This document shows, one piece after another, positions 5,062-11,424 of a stretch of 13,570 nucleotides of DNA (positions are counted from its first letter, which is position 1; every line of letters begins with the position of its first letter). The position numbers were made by a program, and so were the translations under genes. The notes beneath the pieces were generated by a model. The model saw nothing but the letters and a program-made list of their open reading frames with translations, made no database searches and was not told where the DNA came from. This DNA is from GWC2-45-19 sp964358085 (GTDB lineage: Bacteria > Patescibacteriota > Microgenomatia > CAZETR01 > Amesbacteraceae), in NCBI GenBank assembly GCA_964358085.1, contig CAYHNU010000018.1:1-13570 (forward strand). Reading direction: 5' to 3'.

Positions 5062-5070
5062 TGGTAGAAT
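5062..5070 (+). promoter_or_regulatory. Extended -10 promoter of the Ig-like gene, leaderless
   Basis: TG-G-TAGAAT ends 10 nt before the ATG at 5081, and no Shine-Dalgarno lies between. A -35 would fall in the tRNA-Thr gene, where no match is seen. It lies 2 bp from the oppositely oriented extended -10 at 5073-5081. Confidence 0.55.
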
Positions 5071-5072
5071 CA

Positions 5073-5081
5073 ATTTTAACA
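5073..5081 (-). promoter_or_regulatory. Extended -10 promoter of tRNA-Thr
   Basis: On the minus strand, TG-T-TAAAAT ends 20 nt before the first base of tRNA-Thr at 5052. Its TG end overlaps the A of the start codon of the divergent gene. This forces the start of the Ig-like gene and the tRNA promoter to share sequence. Confidence 0.5.
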
Positions 5082-5764
5082 TGAGCAGATTGACCAGACT
5101 GGAAGAGAGGCGGAATTCGCGGAAGGCGGTGTTACTGATTTTGGGAACGATAATTCTTTTGGCAATGGCGGTTTTTTTGGGAATTCCGGTTCTGGTAAAA
5201 ATGGCGGTGTTTTTGGGAGACCTGAAGTCGTCCAAAATGCCGGTGGATAGAACCGATCTGATTCCCCCGCCCCCGCCCAGTTTTTCTTTGCCATACGATG
5301 CCACCAACAGCGCCAACCAAACTATTTCCGGTGGCTCTGAAGCCGGGTCGACGGTGTATCTGACTTTGAATGGGGAAAGTGTAGGAAATGTGGTGGCCAA
5401 GGACGATGGGACATTTACGTTGGGGGATTTAACTTTGAAAAATGGGGACAATGTCTTGGTAGCCATAGCCATTGATCAAGCGGGAAACAAGGGGAATGCT
5501 TCAGCCGAGGTGGACGTATATTACTCTAATAAGCCTCCGGAACTGGCGGTGGAAACGTCGATGGTGGCGGATAATAAAGTGGAGATAAAGGGAACGACCA
5601 ATGGTGAACGGCTCACGGCCAATGACCGATTGATAATTATTGGACAAGGGGGAAAATTTGCCACGACTATTAATTTGAATCCCGACGAGAAGATATTGGT
5701 GCTGGTGGTAACGGACCGGGCAGGGAACCAGACACGGAAAGAAGTAGAGCTATCCAGACCATAA
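5081..5764 (+). CDS. Membrane-anchored protein with two Ig-like domains
   Basis: This 227-residue protein has a basic N-terminus (RLTRLEERRNSRK) before a single membrane helix (about 16-39). A juxtamembrane stretch ends in five prolines (62-66). Two beta-rich Ig-like modules follow: about 68-148, with SGGSEAGSTVYLTLNGE and IAIDQAGNKGNA, and about 150-225, with KGTTNGERL and VVTDRAGNQTRKEVEL. The G.(T/S)..G..V and D.AGN signatures are those of bacterial Ig-like (Big) repeats found in surface proteins. The protein should display two domains outside the membrane. No catalytic, lipobox or sortase motif is visible, so its partner is unknown. The start at 5081 agrees with the extended -10 ending 10 nt upstream. 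Its last 95 nt overlap, on the opposite strand, the end of the O-antigen ligase frame. Confidence 0.82.
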   Translation: MSRLTRLEERRNSRKAVLLILGTIILLAMAVFLGIPVLVKMAVFLGDLKSSKMPVDRTDLIPPPPPSFSLPYDATNSANQTISGGSEAGSTVYLTLNGESVGNVVAKDDGTFTLGDLTLKNGDNVLVAIAIDQAGNKGNASAEVDVYYSNKPPELAVETSMVADNKVEIKGTTNGERLTANDRLIIIGQGGKFATTINLNPDEKILVLVVTDRAGNQTRKEVELSRP

Positions 5765-6818
5765 CTGCGGGATAAAATAACGAATTGAGAAATAGGCTGT
5801 GGACGAGGAGGCCCACCAAAGTTGTTCGTAGTTCATGGTTCATGGTTGATAGTAGATAGAGACGACGAAGATACCAAAGGTAGACCAGGAGGCCGACGAG
5901 GCCGGTGGTGGCGGCTACGAAGAGCAGGGAGGAGTCGGCGCCGGCGCCGGCATGGGATTTGAGGCTGGCTCCTTGGGCATAACGGTAGACGTTAAAACCT
6001 ACCCCCAATATGGGATGTTGGGTGAAAATGCGCCAGGCAGTAGTCCAGCTGTCAATACGGGCTTGGATGGAACTGGTCCGCTCCAGCTTGACTCCCTCAC
6101 CGTCGGGGGCCCGGGGAAGTATGGCTAAGGTGACCCCAAACAGTAACAGAATACCCATAAAGAACTTCCAACCTTTAATTTTCCAGGCAATGTAGGCCAT
6201 GGAGACCAGAAAAGCGGCGTAGCTGCTGCGGGAGTAGGTTAGGGCGAAAGCAAGATACGAAGCAGACCAAGTGATTAAGTTGATTAAGTGATTTTTGAAA
6301 GGATTTAAGGTTAAGAAAATTAGTGTGAAAACTAGTAAAATGCCTGTGAAACCCGGGTCCAGAAATTGGCCTACGGCCCGATAGTAATGAGGATCCCATT
6401 CAGATACAACTAAACTTCTGATATCAGGAAAGATGAGATATTGGCCGAGAGATATAACCACGGTTAAGAGTCCTAATGAGTAAATTATATACGCAATTTT
6501 GACCGGTTTGATTAATTGAATTATTGAGGCGAAAAACAGGCTGAAGACCACCCAGCGGACCAAATACATGGACCCGACGAAAATGGCTGGCCAACCATAG
6601 GTGGGAAGAGCTAAAACCAGGCTGATTAAACTGACTGTGAAAAAAGCGGCAATGGGGACTGCCAAGCTCCGGTATTTTTTGAGATTTAGGGGCAGAGCTA
6701 AGATGGTGAGGGAGAAAACGGCGATATCCAGGGCAGAAATACGAACCTCGGGTGAAAAGAATGAAAACTTGTAGAGATTGCCGAAGGCAAAAGCTATCGC
6801 GAGCGCCAAAGCAGCCAT
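5670..6818 (-). CDS. O-antigen ligase / polymerase family membrane protein (Wzy_C domain)
   Basis: This 382-residue protein has about ten membrane helices. A large outer loop with TSSIQARIDSWTTAWRIF (about 248-265) leads to HPILGVGFNVYR and SHAGAGADSSLL, then the TTGLVGLLVY helix. This 'R...W..A......P..G.G......H....L...TG..G' order is the Wzy_C signature of O-antigen ligases and polymerases, which transfer or polymerise undecaprenyl-linked glycans on the outer face. Which of the two it does cannot be told. It overlaps the upstream GT2 gene by 25 nt, and AGAGG 6 nt before the ATG at 6818 supports that start. Two short repeats lie within the coding sequence (6272-6289, and 5821-5848 encoding MNHELRTTLV between helices). 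The last ~18 residues (SLPGPLPPAPISSRRDSN) are an unlikely tail read antisense to the Ig-like gene. Confidence 0.85.
   Translation of the reverse strand: MAALALAIAFAFGNLYKFSFFSPEVRISALDIAVFSLTILALPLNLKKYRSLAVPIAAFFTVSLISLVLALPTYGWPAIFVGSMYLVRWVVFSLFFASIIQLIKPVKIAYIIYSLGLLTVVISLGQYLIFPDIRSLVVSEWDPHYYRAVGQFLDPGFTGILLVFTLIFLTLNPFKNHLINLITWSASYLAFALTYSRSSYAAFLVSMAYIAWKIKGWKFFMGILLLFGVTLAILPRAPDGEGVKLERTSSIQARIDSWTTAWRIFTQHPILGVGFNVYRYAQGASLKSHAGAGADSSLLFVAATTGLVGLLVYLWYLRRLYLLSTMNHELRTTLVGLLVHSLFLNSLFYPAVMVWIALLLSVSGSLPGPLPPAPISSRRDSN
5821..5848. repeat. 7-bp-period repeat inside the O-antigen ligase gene
   Basis: Four consecutive heptamers on the plus strand follow NNNGTT(C/G): GTTGTTC, GTAGTTC, ATGGTTC, ATGGTTG. 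A degraded unit, ATAGTAG, follows. On the coding (minus) strand the tract encodes part of the hydrophilic link STMNHELRTTLV between two membrane helices. Confidence 0.65.
6272..6289. repeat. 9-bp tandem duplication inside the O-antigen ligase gene
   Basis: TGATTAAGT occurs twice in direct succession and is followed by a partial third copy (GATT). On the coding strand it gives the KNHLINLIT segment between membrane helices. It is a multiple of three, unlike the 7-bp tracts, so copy number can change without shifting the frame. Confidence 0.55.
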
Positions 6819-7534
6819 AATTTACCTCTGACGAGAAACGAATAAAAGGCCATGGTCATGGCGTGAATAAAGCCAGCTGTTCCGTCCAGAAGGCCAAGTT
6901 TTAAAAAATACAGATACTTGAATTTGATGATGGGATAAAAAATGATTTGCAATAAGTTGGCGCGTTGGCCGGCTGAGTGGAGTTCCCGGGCCCGAATGCC
7001 GGAATAGGCGTTGATCTCCTGCAAGAATTCGACAAGAGTGGGGTGGGGGTAGTGAAAAATGGGGTGCGAGAGAGTGCCTATGTTGCCTTCTATGGCCCAG
7101 GCTTCATGAACAGCACCGTGCCACTCCCCTGCTCCGTGGCGAGCCAATCGCAGGAGCCTGACTCCCCCGACGTCTCCGTGAGCGAGCTTTTTACCCCACA
7201 TATAGTCTATCCGGGGAATTAAAAAGCCCTTAAACTCAATTTTTTTGATGGCGGATGTGATTTCTTCTCCCAGCTTAACGGAGACCACTTCGTCGGCATC
7301 TATAAATAATACCCAGGGGGTTTTGGCCTGGGAAAGAGCCCAGTTACGCTGGGAGGAGTAATTGGAGTTAAGAGTATGAGCCAGAACTGTGGCTCCAGCT
7401 TTTTTGGCTAATTTGGTTGTCTTATCGGTAGAATTGTCATCTACGACCAGTAAAGTGTCGCAAAACTTCAAGGCTTCTAAACACCGGATAATATTCTTTT
7501 CTTCGTTATGAGTCAGGACGATCCCGGTCAACAT
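6794..7534 (-). CDS. GT2 family glycosyltransferase, WaaE/KdtX-like
   Basis: This 246-residue protein has a GT-A domain. It begins LTGIVLTHNEEKNI (2-15), carries VVDDNSTDKT (30-39), then QRNWALSQA (62-70) and the metal- and sugar-nucleotide-binding FIDADE (77-82, D79-A-D81). HGAVHEAW near 140 matches the 'H..vHE' acceptor-side motif of WaaE-like beta-1,4-glucosyltransferases. The C-terminus has a hydrophobic segment and ends in basic residues, which fits a membrane-associated enzyme working on a lipid-linked glycan at the inner face. The sugar cannot be deduced. It lies 17 nt after the dehydrogenase gene, has a -10-like TAAAAT 6 nt before its ATG, and overlaps the next gene by 25 nt. Confidence 0.88.
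   Translation of the reverse strand: MLTGIVLTHNEEKNIIRCLEALKFCDTLLVVDDNSTDKTTKLAKKAGATVLAHTLNSNYSSQRNWALSQAKTPWVLFIDADEVVSVKLGEEITSAIKKIEFKGFLIPRIDYMWGKKLAHGDVGGVRLLRLARHGAGEWHGAVHEAWAIEGNIGTLSHPIFHYPHPTLVEFLQEINAYSGIRARELHSAGQRANLLQIIFYPIIKFKYLYFLKLGLLDGTAGFIHAMTMAFYSFLVRGKLWLLWRSR
6825..6829 (-). promoter_or_regulatory. Shine-Dalgarno of the O-antigen ligase gene
   Basis: AGAGG on the minus strand lies 6 nt before the ATG at 6818, inside the end of the preceding GT2 gene. It supports the overlapping start. Confidence 0.5.
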
Positions 7535-7540
7535 ATGGTC

Positions 7541-7546
7541 ATTTTA
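7541..7546 (-). promoter_or_regulatory. Candidate internal -10 before the GT2 gene
   Basis: TAAAAT on the minus strand lies in the 17-nt gap between the dehydrogenase stop and the ATG at 7534, with GACCAT (6 nt) between box and ATG. No -35 or TG extension is seen and there is no Shine-Dalgarno. Confidence 0.35.
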
Positions 7547-7551
7547 CTCTA

Positions 7552-8496
7552 CTAGTTAACGGCATTTTGGGGTTTTCCGTTAATGTAGGCTTTGACATTC
7601 GAAATCGCTAGTTCGTATGATTTAGTATTTGCGTCTTCGGTGTTGAAAGCGTTGTGGGGCGTTACTATTATTCTTGGATGTTTGAAATATACACTGTCCG
7701 AAGGGACTGGTTTCATAATTTCAGTTTCAATTCCAAATCCAAAAATCTTCCCATTCTCAAGTCCCCGTAATACTGCTTCTTTATCGGTGATGGTTTCCAT
7801 GGCTGGATTTACAAGGATGACCCCATCTTTCATTTGAGCTATCTCTTTGTCGGAAATCATGTTGATGGTGTCATCTGCTAGAGGAACACACGTAACAATT
7901 ACATCACTCTCTTTCAATAAAGTCTTTTTATCCACTAGATTGATCCCCTTAATCGGCTTACCGCTTTTATTAAAACCGAGAATCCTCATGTTAAATGCTT
8001 GAGCGATCCGAGCAACTTTTGAACCAATGTCCCCCAGGCCAATAATCCCAATTGTCTTTCCGTAGACCTCCTTACCTGTATATTCGATGAATTTGAATGC
8101 GCCTTGATTGCGCGAATCCCTGTCAAATTCCGTAATTCGCTTAGCCAAGTCCAAAATCATGCCCCAGGCATGCTCTGCAACCGATTCCGCATTGGCTCCC
8201 TTAATATTACAAACTTTAATCCCCAGCTCGCTCGCAGCCTCAACGTCTACCCAAGCGACTCCGACCGTCAGAGTCGCAATCATTTTAAGACGTTTTAATT
8301 TATGCAGCAGTTCTCTTGAGATTTTCTGGATACCCGATGGACCGGCTATCATAATTTCAGCATCACCGGCCTTTGCCAAAACTTCTTCGGTTGTCATTTT
8401 CTGAGCGTTGATCACAACTAAATTTCCTAGTTTCTTCAACTCTTTTTCCATTGCTCCTGAAATATTTGTGTTTGATGTTATGAGATATATCTTCAT
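7552..8496 (-). CDS. D-2-hydroxyacid dehydrogenase family protein with altered catalytic residues
   Basis: The 314-residue length and domain order are normal for the family. An outer substrate domain contains TLTVGVAWVDVEAA and GANAESVAEHAWG (about 75-112). A Rossmann domain has IIGLGDIGSKVA (151-162). A C-terminal part has HPRIIVTPHNAF (273-284). Family members reduce 2-keto acids with NAD(P)H using an Arg, a Glu and a His. His is present (H281). The usual 'VN.ARG' is VNPAME here, with Met at 233 where Arg is expected, and the usual 'E-P' is K262-P263. Two of three catalytic residues therefore appear replaced, so it may be inactive, use another chemistry, or act as an NAD-binding protein. 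Its place among polysaccharide genes suggests a precursor or regulatory role, but this is not shown. A -10 box lies 19 nt upstream, overlapping the MFS stop. Confidence 0.88.
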   Translation of the reverse strand: MKIYLITSNTNISGAMEKELKKLGNLVVINAQKMTTEEVLAKAGDAEIMIAGPSGIQKISRELLHKLKRLKMIATLTVGVAWVDVEAASELGIKVCNIKGANAESVAEHAWGMILDLAKRITEFDRDSRNQGAFKFIEYTGKEVYGKTIGIIGLGDIGSKVARIAQAFNMRILGFNKSGKPIKGINLVDKKTLLKESDVIVTCVPLADDTINMISDKEIAQMKDGVILVNPAMETITDKEAVLRGLENGKIFGFGIETEIMKPVPSDSVYFKHPRIIVTPHNAFNTEDANTKSYELAISNVKAYINGKPQNAVN

Positions 8497-8513
8497 TTCA
8501 GTTGGCGTAGCTC

Positions 8514-9704
8514 TTATTTTACCCTATCTTTCTCTGGCTCGGAGAGCATGGAGTCTTTGATGGGAGAAAATAGAAAAACGAGGGCGGGAACGACACCTAG
8601 TCCTATTAGGGTCCAGTTGAAGGATTTATCCACGAAAAATCCTACGATCGGATTAAGAATAACTAGAGCAAACCGGCGGAACATGGAAATGGAGGACAGA
8701 ATCGTAGCTCTCTGGTCCGAAGGGATCAATTTATTAAGATGCGAAGAAATATGCGTTAGGCGAGTCAGACCAAAGCCTCCAGATAGGATGATCAATAATC
8801 CCAAAGTAAACGCGTTTGGCCAAATGCCGGCCGCCACAAACCCGACGCATACCAGTAGAGCGGAGAATCTAAGATAGTTTTTGATGGATCCGGCTATTTT
8901 TTCCATAAAGTGGAAAGAGTTGTTGATCATGATCTGAACTAAAGTTAAGGCCAGGTGGAAGAAACCAAACCAAATAACAGCCACTCCGATTAACTGAAGC
9001 AGGCGCTGATACAGCCAGATGACAAAGTAAGCCGAGGAAGCGACGGCGATGGCGTCCAGAGCCAGAATTTTCAGGGTGGGATGATTTTTCAGATATTTGA
9101 GCCCGTCGCGGATGATCACCAGATATCTTTTTGATTCAGAAACACCTGTAGTTTTAGCCTCTTTGAAAGTCAGAGCCACCAGGGCGGCCAGAAGAAATGG
9201 GATGGCGGAAAAAAGCATGGGGAAATTCATGCCCAGTTTTGCGGCGATGAAACTGCCTAATGGAGCTGATATGCCCATAGCTATTAGTTCAAACGACCTG
9301 GCCCGGCCGATAATTTTCTTGGCCAGGTCTGACTGGCCAATTTCTTTAAGTGAATCGTAAATTAGAGCTTCATCCGCACCGGACTGAAGAGCAACGGCGG
9401 CGGCGAAAAGAAATTCTCCCAAGAGAAAGATCCTAAAATCCGGGATGCTGCCATAGAGTAGGGCTGCGAAAGTAACAATTAATGCGCCCAAGGCAATTGA
9501 CCATTTCCGGCCGAAATAATCAGCTATGGCTCCGGTGGGAATTTCCAGGGCAAAGAGCCAAAACATGAACCAGGCCTGGAGAATTTGAATCTGAAATTGA
9601 TTGAGCCCGGCCCACTGGGTAAAGAACGGGATCAAGACCCCGCTAAAAAAGGCCAGCGAAGTGAGAAAAGAAAACAGATAATATTTCCAGATGTTACGAG
9701 CCAT
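8514..9704 (-). CDS. Major facilitator superfamily transporter
   Basis: This 396-residue protein has the usual length and about 12 membrane helices. Motif A of the family is clear between helices 2 and 3: GAIADYFGRKWS (58-69). GADEALIYDSLKE (about 109-121) resembles the same region in many drug- or sugar-efflux members. The C-terminal half repeats the helix pattern, and the tail is charged. The substrate cannot be predicted. Within a polysaccharide cluster it could move a precursor or be an unrelated exporter. The ATG at 9704 is preceded by an extended -10 (TG-T-TAAAAT, 9711-9719) with only 6 nt between, so transcripts starting there would be leaderless. The preceding gene ends 4 nt upstream of this ATG. 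Confidence 0.88.
   Translation of the reverse strand: MARNIWKYYLFSFLTSLAFFSGVLIPFFTQWAGLNQFQIQILQAWFMFWLFALEIPTGAIADYFGRKWSIALGALIVTFAALLYGSIPDFRIFLLGEFLFAAAVALQSGADEALIYDSLKEIGQSDLAKKIIGRARSFELIAMGISAPLGSFIAAKLGMNFPMLFSAIPFLLAALVALTFKEAKTTGVSESKRYLVIIRDGLKYLKNHPTLKILALDAIAVASSAYFVIWLYQRLLQLIGVAVIWFGFFHLALTLVQIMINNSFHFMEKIAGSIKNYLRFSALLVCVGFVAAGIWPNAFTLGLLIILSGGFGLTRLTHISSHLNKLIPSDQRATILSSISMFRRFALVILNPIVGFFVDKSFNWTLIGLGVVPALVFLFSPIKDSMLSEPEKDRVK
8516..8521 (-). promoter_or_regulatory. Candidate -10 before the dehydrogenase, overlapping the MFS stop codon
   Basis: The MFS gene ends GTA AAA TAA, which creates TAAAAT; the final T of the box is the first base of the stop. It lies 19 nt before the ATG at 8496, leaving a short leader without a Shine-Dalgarno. 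The same construction occurs at 9711-9719. Confidence 0.35.
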
Positions 9705-9708
9705 TTGA

Positions 9709-11424
9709 TTATTTTAACACTTCGAAGGTTTGGGAGGATTCGTGGATGAGGAAGCGGGAGTGGGTGCCTGAAGGAGGTGTGGAGCGAGAAAGCCGCCAGA
9801 CGAGGTATTCGTAGGGCATGGAGTAGGAACGGAATTTGGAGCCGGGACCGTCCATAACAAGTTCCGGATCGGTAGTGCGGCTTTGAGAGAAAATAGCTTT
9901 TGATAAAGATAAACGGCTGGAAAAAGAAGGACCCAAAGTAAATTCTAAATTCCAAATACTAAATCCCAAATAAATCATAATTAACAAAATTCTAAATAAT
10001 TTAGGGAGGCGATTGAGAAACCAGGAGGCGATAAGAATGGCGGGGACGAGGAGAACGACCAGGTAGGCGGTGGAGATGGTGGAGCCGCCGAAGCCGGTGA
10101 GAGCGTGTTTGGCAATCCAGGCAAAGATGCCGAAGGTCTGAACTGGGCCCACAATTAGAAATGGTAATATTCCGAGTAGAAACCCAGCAATCTGTCTAGG
10201 TCTAAGTCTAAGAAATAACAGGGGCCAGAAGATGAAAGTCAGGAGATGCAGTTGATAAAGAAATCCCAGGAATAAACCGGCTAGGAAGTCGCGGCGACGA
10301 CGTAATAATAGAAAATAGATAATAGAAATTAGGGGAATTAGTGAAGTGTGATAGGGCATGCGGGATTGAAGAACGGCTAAAGGCAGAGTAGCCAAGAGCA
10401 AGGATGCCGACCAACCGCCCAGGAAATAAATCAGATAGACAGAGACGACACCCAGGACGGAAGTAAAAACAGCCGGTAAGACGGGATGAGCAATCAGGGG
10501 AACTAGGAAGTAGGTCCACAACGGCCCTTGATGCAGCCAGGTGATGCTGGCGGTAATGCCCAGAAGCGGCAATCCCCGACCGAGAAGCGCGTCCCGGGCG
10601 GATAGGTAAAACCAGGCCTGGTCACCGATAAAGGGCATTAGGCTGGGAAGTCGGTAAAAACGCAAGAAAGTTCCCAGAATAATGGCTGTCCAAAGAAGAG
10701 AAAAGGAGCACACCAGATGAACTACGACGGCCCAAAACAGACCGAAATGTTTGCGGAAGTAGTAAAAACGTGAGGCACTAAAAATTGCTTGGATTCGAGG
10801 GGATTTAGGGGTGCTGGCACCCCAGTGATGCATTATTTTGGCGGGAGGATACATGTAAATTTCCCAACCCTTAAGACGGACGCGGCGGCAAAGGTCGGAT
10901 TCCTCAAAATAGAGGAAGAATTTTTCGTCGAATCTGCCGATTCGATTAAACAAATTGCGGCGGATGAGAAATGCCGTGCCGGGAACGACGTCTACTTGGC
11001 AGGGGTCTTTTTTATCCCAATCAGCCAACCAGTAACGCCGGGAAATGGGATTGGGCAGGCGGTTTAAAAAAGAAAGTGCGAACAGGCCGGTCAGGGGGGT
11101 AAGTTCCCGGGTGCCCTGCAAAGGATAGGGCCGGCCGGACGGATCGAGAAGAAGGGGGGCGACAATACCGGCTTTGGGGTGGCTATCTAAAAAGGAGGTC
11201 AGGGACTCGATGGCGCCGGGAGAAACGACGGTATCCGGATTGAGAATGAGCAGATATTCACTTTTGGCCTGTTTGGCGCCTAAATTATTGCCGACAGCAT
11301 AGCCGCGGTTTATTTTATTGTTGTCTACGACGATGACGTGATAATTTTTCAAGCTGGCCAGGCAAGCAGCCAGCTCTTTTTCCGCCTGATATTTGACGAT
11401 GATTATTGAGACGCGAGGTGACAT
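9709..11424 (-). CDS. Fusion of a GT2 glycosyltransferase and a GT-C type membrane glycosyltransferase
   Basis: This 571-residue protein joins two glycosyltransferase types. Residues 1-230 are a GT2 (rhamnosyltransferase-like) domain: VSIIIVKYQ (5-13), VVDNN (32-36), GYAVGNNLGA (41-50), LNPDT (61-65, with NPD in place of DxD), and FEESDLCRR (173-181) followed by HHWGAS. From about 232 it becomes polytopic. FLRFYRLPSLMPFIGDQAW (253-271) matches the first-loop motif of GT-C enzymes, with D268 as the likely acidic catalytic residue; about eight further helices and a soluble tail with SYSMPYEYLVW follow. The GT2 half should use nucleotide sugars inside, and the GT-C half lipid-phosphate sugars outside. 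The two could act successively on one glycan, or one half may make the donor for the other. A 7-bp-period repeat (9940-9974) lies within the coding sequence. It starts 22 nt inside the GT4 gene without a Shine-Dalgarno. Confidence 0.85.
   Translation of the reverse strand: MSPRVSIIIVKYQAEKELAACLASLKNYHVIVVDNNKINRGYAVGNNLGAKQAKSEYLLILNPDTVVSPGAIESLTSFLDSHPKAGIVAPLLLDPSGRPYPLQGTRELTPLTGLFALSFLNRLPNPISRRYWLADWDKKDPCQVDVVPGTAFLIRRNLFNRIGRFDEKFFLYFEESDLCRRVRLKGWEIYMYPPAKIMHHWGASTPKSPRIQAIFSASRFYYFRKHFGLFWAVVVHLVCSFSLLWTAIILGTFLRFYRLPSLMPFIGDQAWFYLSARDALLGRGLPLLGITASITWLHQGPLWTYFLVPLIAHPVLPAVFTSVLGVVSVYLIYFLGGWSASLLLATLPLAVLQSRMPYHTSLIPLISIIYFLLLRRRRDFLAGLFLGFLYQLHLLTFIFWPLLFLRLRPRQIAGFLLGILPFLIVGPVQTFGIFAWIAKHALTGFGGSTISTAYLVVLLVPAILIASWFLNRLPKLFRILLIMIYLGFSIWNLEFTLGPSFSSRLSLSKAIFSQSRTTDPELVMDGPGSKFRSYSMPYEYLVWRLSRSTPPSGTHSRFLIHESSQTFEVLK
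9711..9719 (-). promoter_or_regulatory. Extended -10 promoter of the MFS gene, overlapping the upstream stop codon
   Basis: TG-T-TAAAAT on the minus strand is formed by the last codons of the GT2/GT-C gene (GTG TTA AAA TAA). Six nucleotides separate it from the ATG at 9704, so initiation would fall at or next to the A of ATG. No Shine-Dalgarno is present. Confidence 0.5.
9940..9974. repeat. 7-bp-period AAATNNN repeat inside the GT2/GT-C gene
   Basis: Five heptamers in succession on the plus strand follow AAATNNN: AAATTCT, AAATTCC, AAATACT, AAATCCC, AAATAAA. On the coding strand they encode the hydrophobic stretch around FSIWNLEFTL near the last membrane segment. The tract is far more AT-rich than the flanking coding sequence. 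Confidence 0.7.
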
